Shown here in pieces: positions 5,374 to 5,817 of a stretch of DNA of 5,817 bases. The DNA comes from Chloroflexi bacterium RBG_16_70_13 (GTDB taxonomy: Bacteria; Chloroflexota; Limnocylindria; Limnocylindrales; CSP1-4): the NCBI GenBank assembly GCA_001795245.1, contig MGOD01000078.1, forward strand, positions 781 through 6,597, written 5' to 3'. Within the stretch, counting starts at the first letter, position 1. The number at the start of each line of letters is the position of its first letter. A model generated the notes under the pieces. It was not told the DNA's origin and ran no database searches. It was given only the letters and a program-made list of their open reading frames with translations. Made by a program: the position numbers and the translations under genes.

Positions 5374-5497
5374 GGCGGATGAACGGCGGATGAGCGGCGG
5401 ATGAGCGGCGGATGAGCGGTGGATGAGCGGCGGATGACCGGCGGATGACCGGCGGATTGACCGGTTGATGGGCGCTCCCGGGGGCCGCCGACCGTGA
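5350..5497 (+). other. Chain of nine start-stop-overlapping mini-frames between coxF and the MobA-like gene
   Basis: The coxF stop overlaps an ATG (TGATG at 5348-5352) that opens MRRSQLMRGG (5350-5382). Its stop overlaps the ATG of MNGG (5379). MSGG frames start at 5390, 5401, 5412 and 5423, MTGG at 5434 and MTGGLTG at 5445; each stop overlaps the next start in ATGA. The last ends in TGATG and opens MGAPGGRRP (5468-5497), whose TGA overlaps the GTG of the MobA-like gene. The geometry is directly visible. Whether ribosomes use it is unknown, and no separate peptide function is claimed. Confidence 0.5.
5372..5460 (+). repeat. 11-bp tandem repeat array (GCGGCGGATGA), 8 units
   Basis: Units begin at 5372, 5383, 5394, 5405, 5416, 5427, 5438 and 5449. 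Units 1, 3, 4 and 6 are identical GCGGCGGATGA. Unit 2 starts with A, unit 5 has one T substitution, unit 7 starts CC, and unit 8 starts CC and has an extra T; a ninth degenerate copy (CCGGTTGATGG) follows at 5461. The period is not a multiple of three, so TGA appears in every forward frame. The array sits between coxF and the MobA-like gene. Slippage is the likely origin; a role in translation coupling is possible. Confidence 0.95.
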
Positions 5498-5817
5498 CCG
5501 GCTGGGTCGCCGCGCTCGTCCTTGCCGCCGGCGCCGGCCGGCGCTTCGGGGGCGGCAAGCTCCTCGCGACCGTCGACGGCCGGCCGATCCTGCAGCACGT
5601 CCTCGACGCCCTGGCCGAGGCCGGGATCGAGAACCCGATCGTGGTGCTGGGCGGCGACGCCGACGAGCTCGAGGCCGCGGTCCGCTGGCGCAACGCGCAC
5701 CGCGTCCGCAACCCGGACCCGGACGTGGGCCTCGCGAGCTCGCTCCAGATCGGCTGGCAGGCGTCGATGCTGACCTCGCCGCGGCCGGACGCCGTCCTCG
5801 TCCTGCTCGGCGATCAG
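5494..5817 (+). CDS. MobA-like molybdenum cofactor cytidylyltransferase, 3' end missing
   Basis: The first 108 residues of a nucleotidyltransferase; the frame runs off the right edge. The N-terminal signature LVLAAGAGRRFGGGKLL (residues 8-24) is the nucleotide-binding loop of MobA/MocA-type enzymes. The segments GRPILQHVLDAL, NPDPDVGLASSLQIGW and VLVLLGDQ follow in family order; the aspartate of GDQ near the edge is the expected metal ligand. Such enzymes join CTP to Mo-molybdopterin to give the cytosine dinucleotide cofactor used by CO and xanthine dehydrogenases, which fits the neighbours. GTG 5494 is the first start codon after an in-frame stop at 5458-5460, and GGGGG at 5480-5484 is a possible ribosome binding site 9 nt upstream. 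Full members are near 200 residues, so about half is missing. CTP rather than GTP use is inferred from context. Confidence 0.88.
   Translation, partial: MTGWVAALVLAAGAGRRFGGGKLLATVDGRPILQHVLDALAEAGIENPIVVLGGDADELEAAVRWRNAHRVRNPDPDVGLASSLQIGWQASMLTSPRPDAVLVLLGDQ

Noticed and set aside
5372..5460. CRISPR array
   Set aside because: The units are only 11 bp with no spacers between them. This is a simple tandem repeat.
5110..5711. Long minus-strand open frames across the repeat array, giving an 11-residue peptide repeat (HPPLIRRSSAA)
   Set aside because: They are antisense to the well-supported coxF end and MobA-like start, and the peptide periodicity is just the 11-bp DNA repeat read three times per period. 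There is no family similarity or start signal.

Overview
This is a high-GC (roughly 70 percent by eye) bacterial fragment. It carries the accessory and maturation genes of a molybdenum hydroxylase of the aerobic CO dehydrogenase / xanthine dehydrogenase family. The GC bias, the very short 5' leaders with a TACGAT-like -10 box directly before the ATG, and the family versions seen fit an uncultured Chloroflexota or Actinomycetota-like organism. The assignment is inferred from style, not from a marker gene.

Layout from left to right: (1) the 3' part of a molybdopterin-binding (MoCF-type) protein, cut by the left edge; (2) a 317-bp intergenic stretch with two hairpins and a probable near-leaderless promoter; (3) coxD, a MoxR-type AAA+ ATPase, and coxE, a VWA protein with an intact MIDAS site, 22 bp apart on the + strand; (4) a complete vapBC-type toxin-antitoxin pair on the opposite strand, convergent with coxE and divergent from the next gene; (5) coxF, an XdhC-family protein; (6) a 143-bp spacer of short tandem repeats; (7) the 5' part of a MobA-like molybdenum cofactor cytidylyltransferase, cut by the right edge.

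Known CoxD, CoxE and CoxF proteins mature the active site of CO dehydrogenase (sulfuration and copper insertion). XdhC-family proteins carry the molybdenum cofactor, and MobA-like enzymes convert it to the cytosine dinucleotide form used by these hydroxylases. The window therefore reads as one maturation module. The catalytic subunits are not visible, so the substrate (CO, a purine, an aldehyde or another heterocycle) cannot be told from here.

Two things break the ordinary pattern. The vapBC pair splits coxDE from coxF, and coxF appears to have its own promoter. The coxF to MobA-like spacer is made of 11-bp repeats that form an unbroken relay of nine tiny start-stop-overlapping reading frames, from the coxF stop codon to the GTG start of the next gene.
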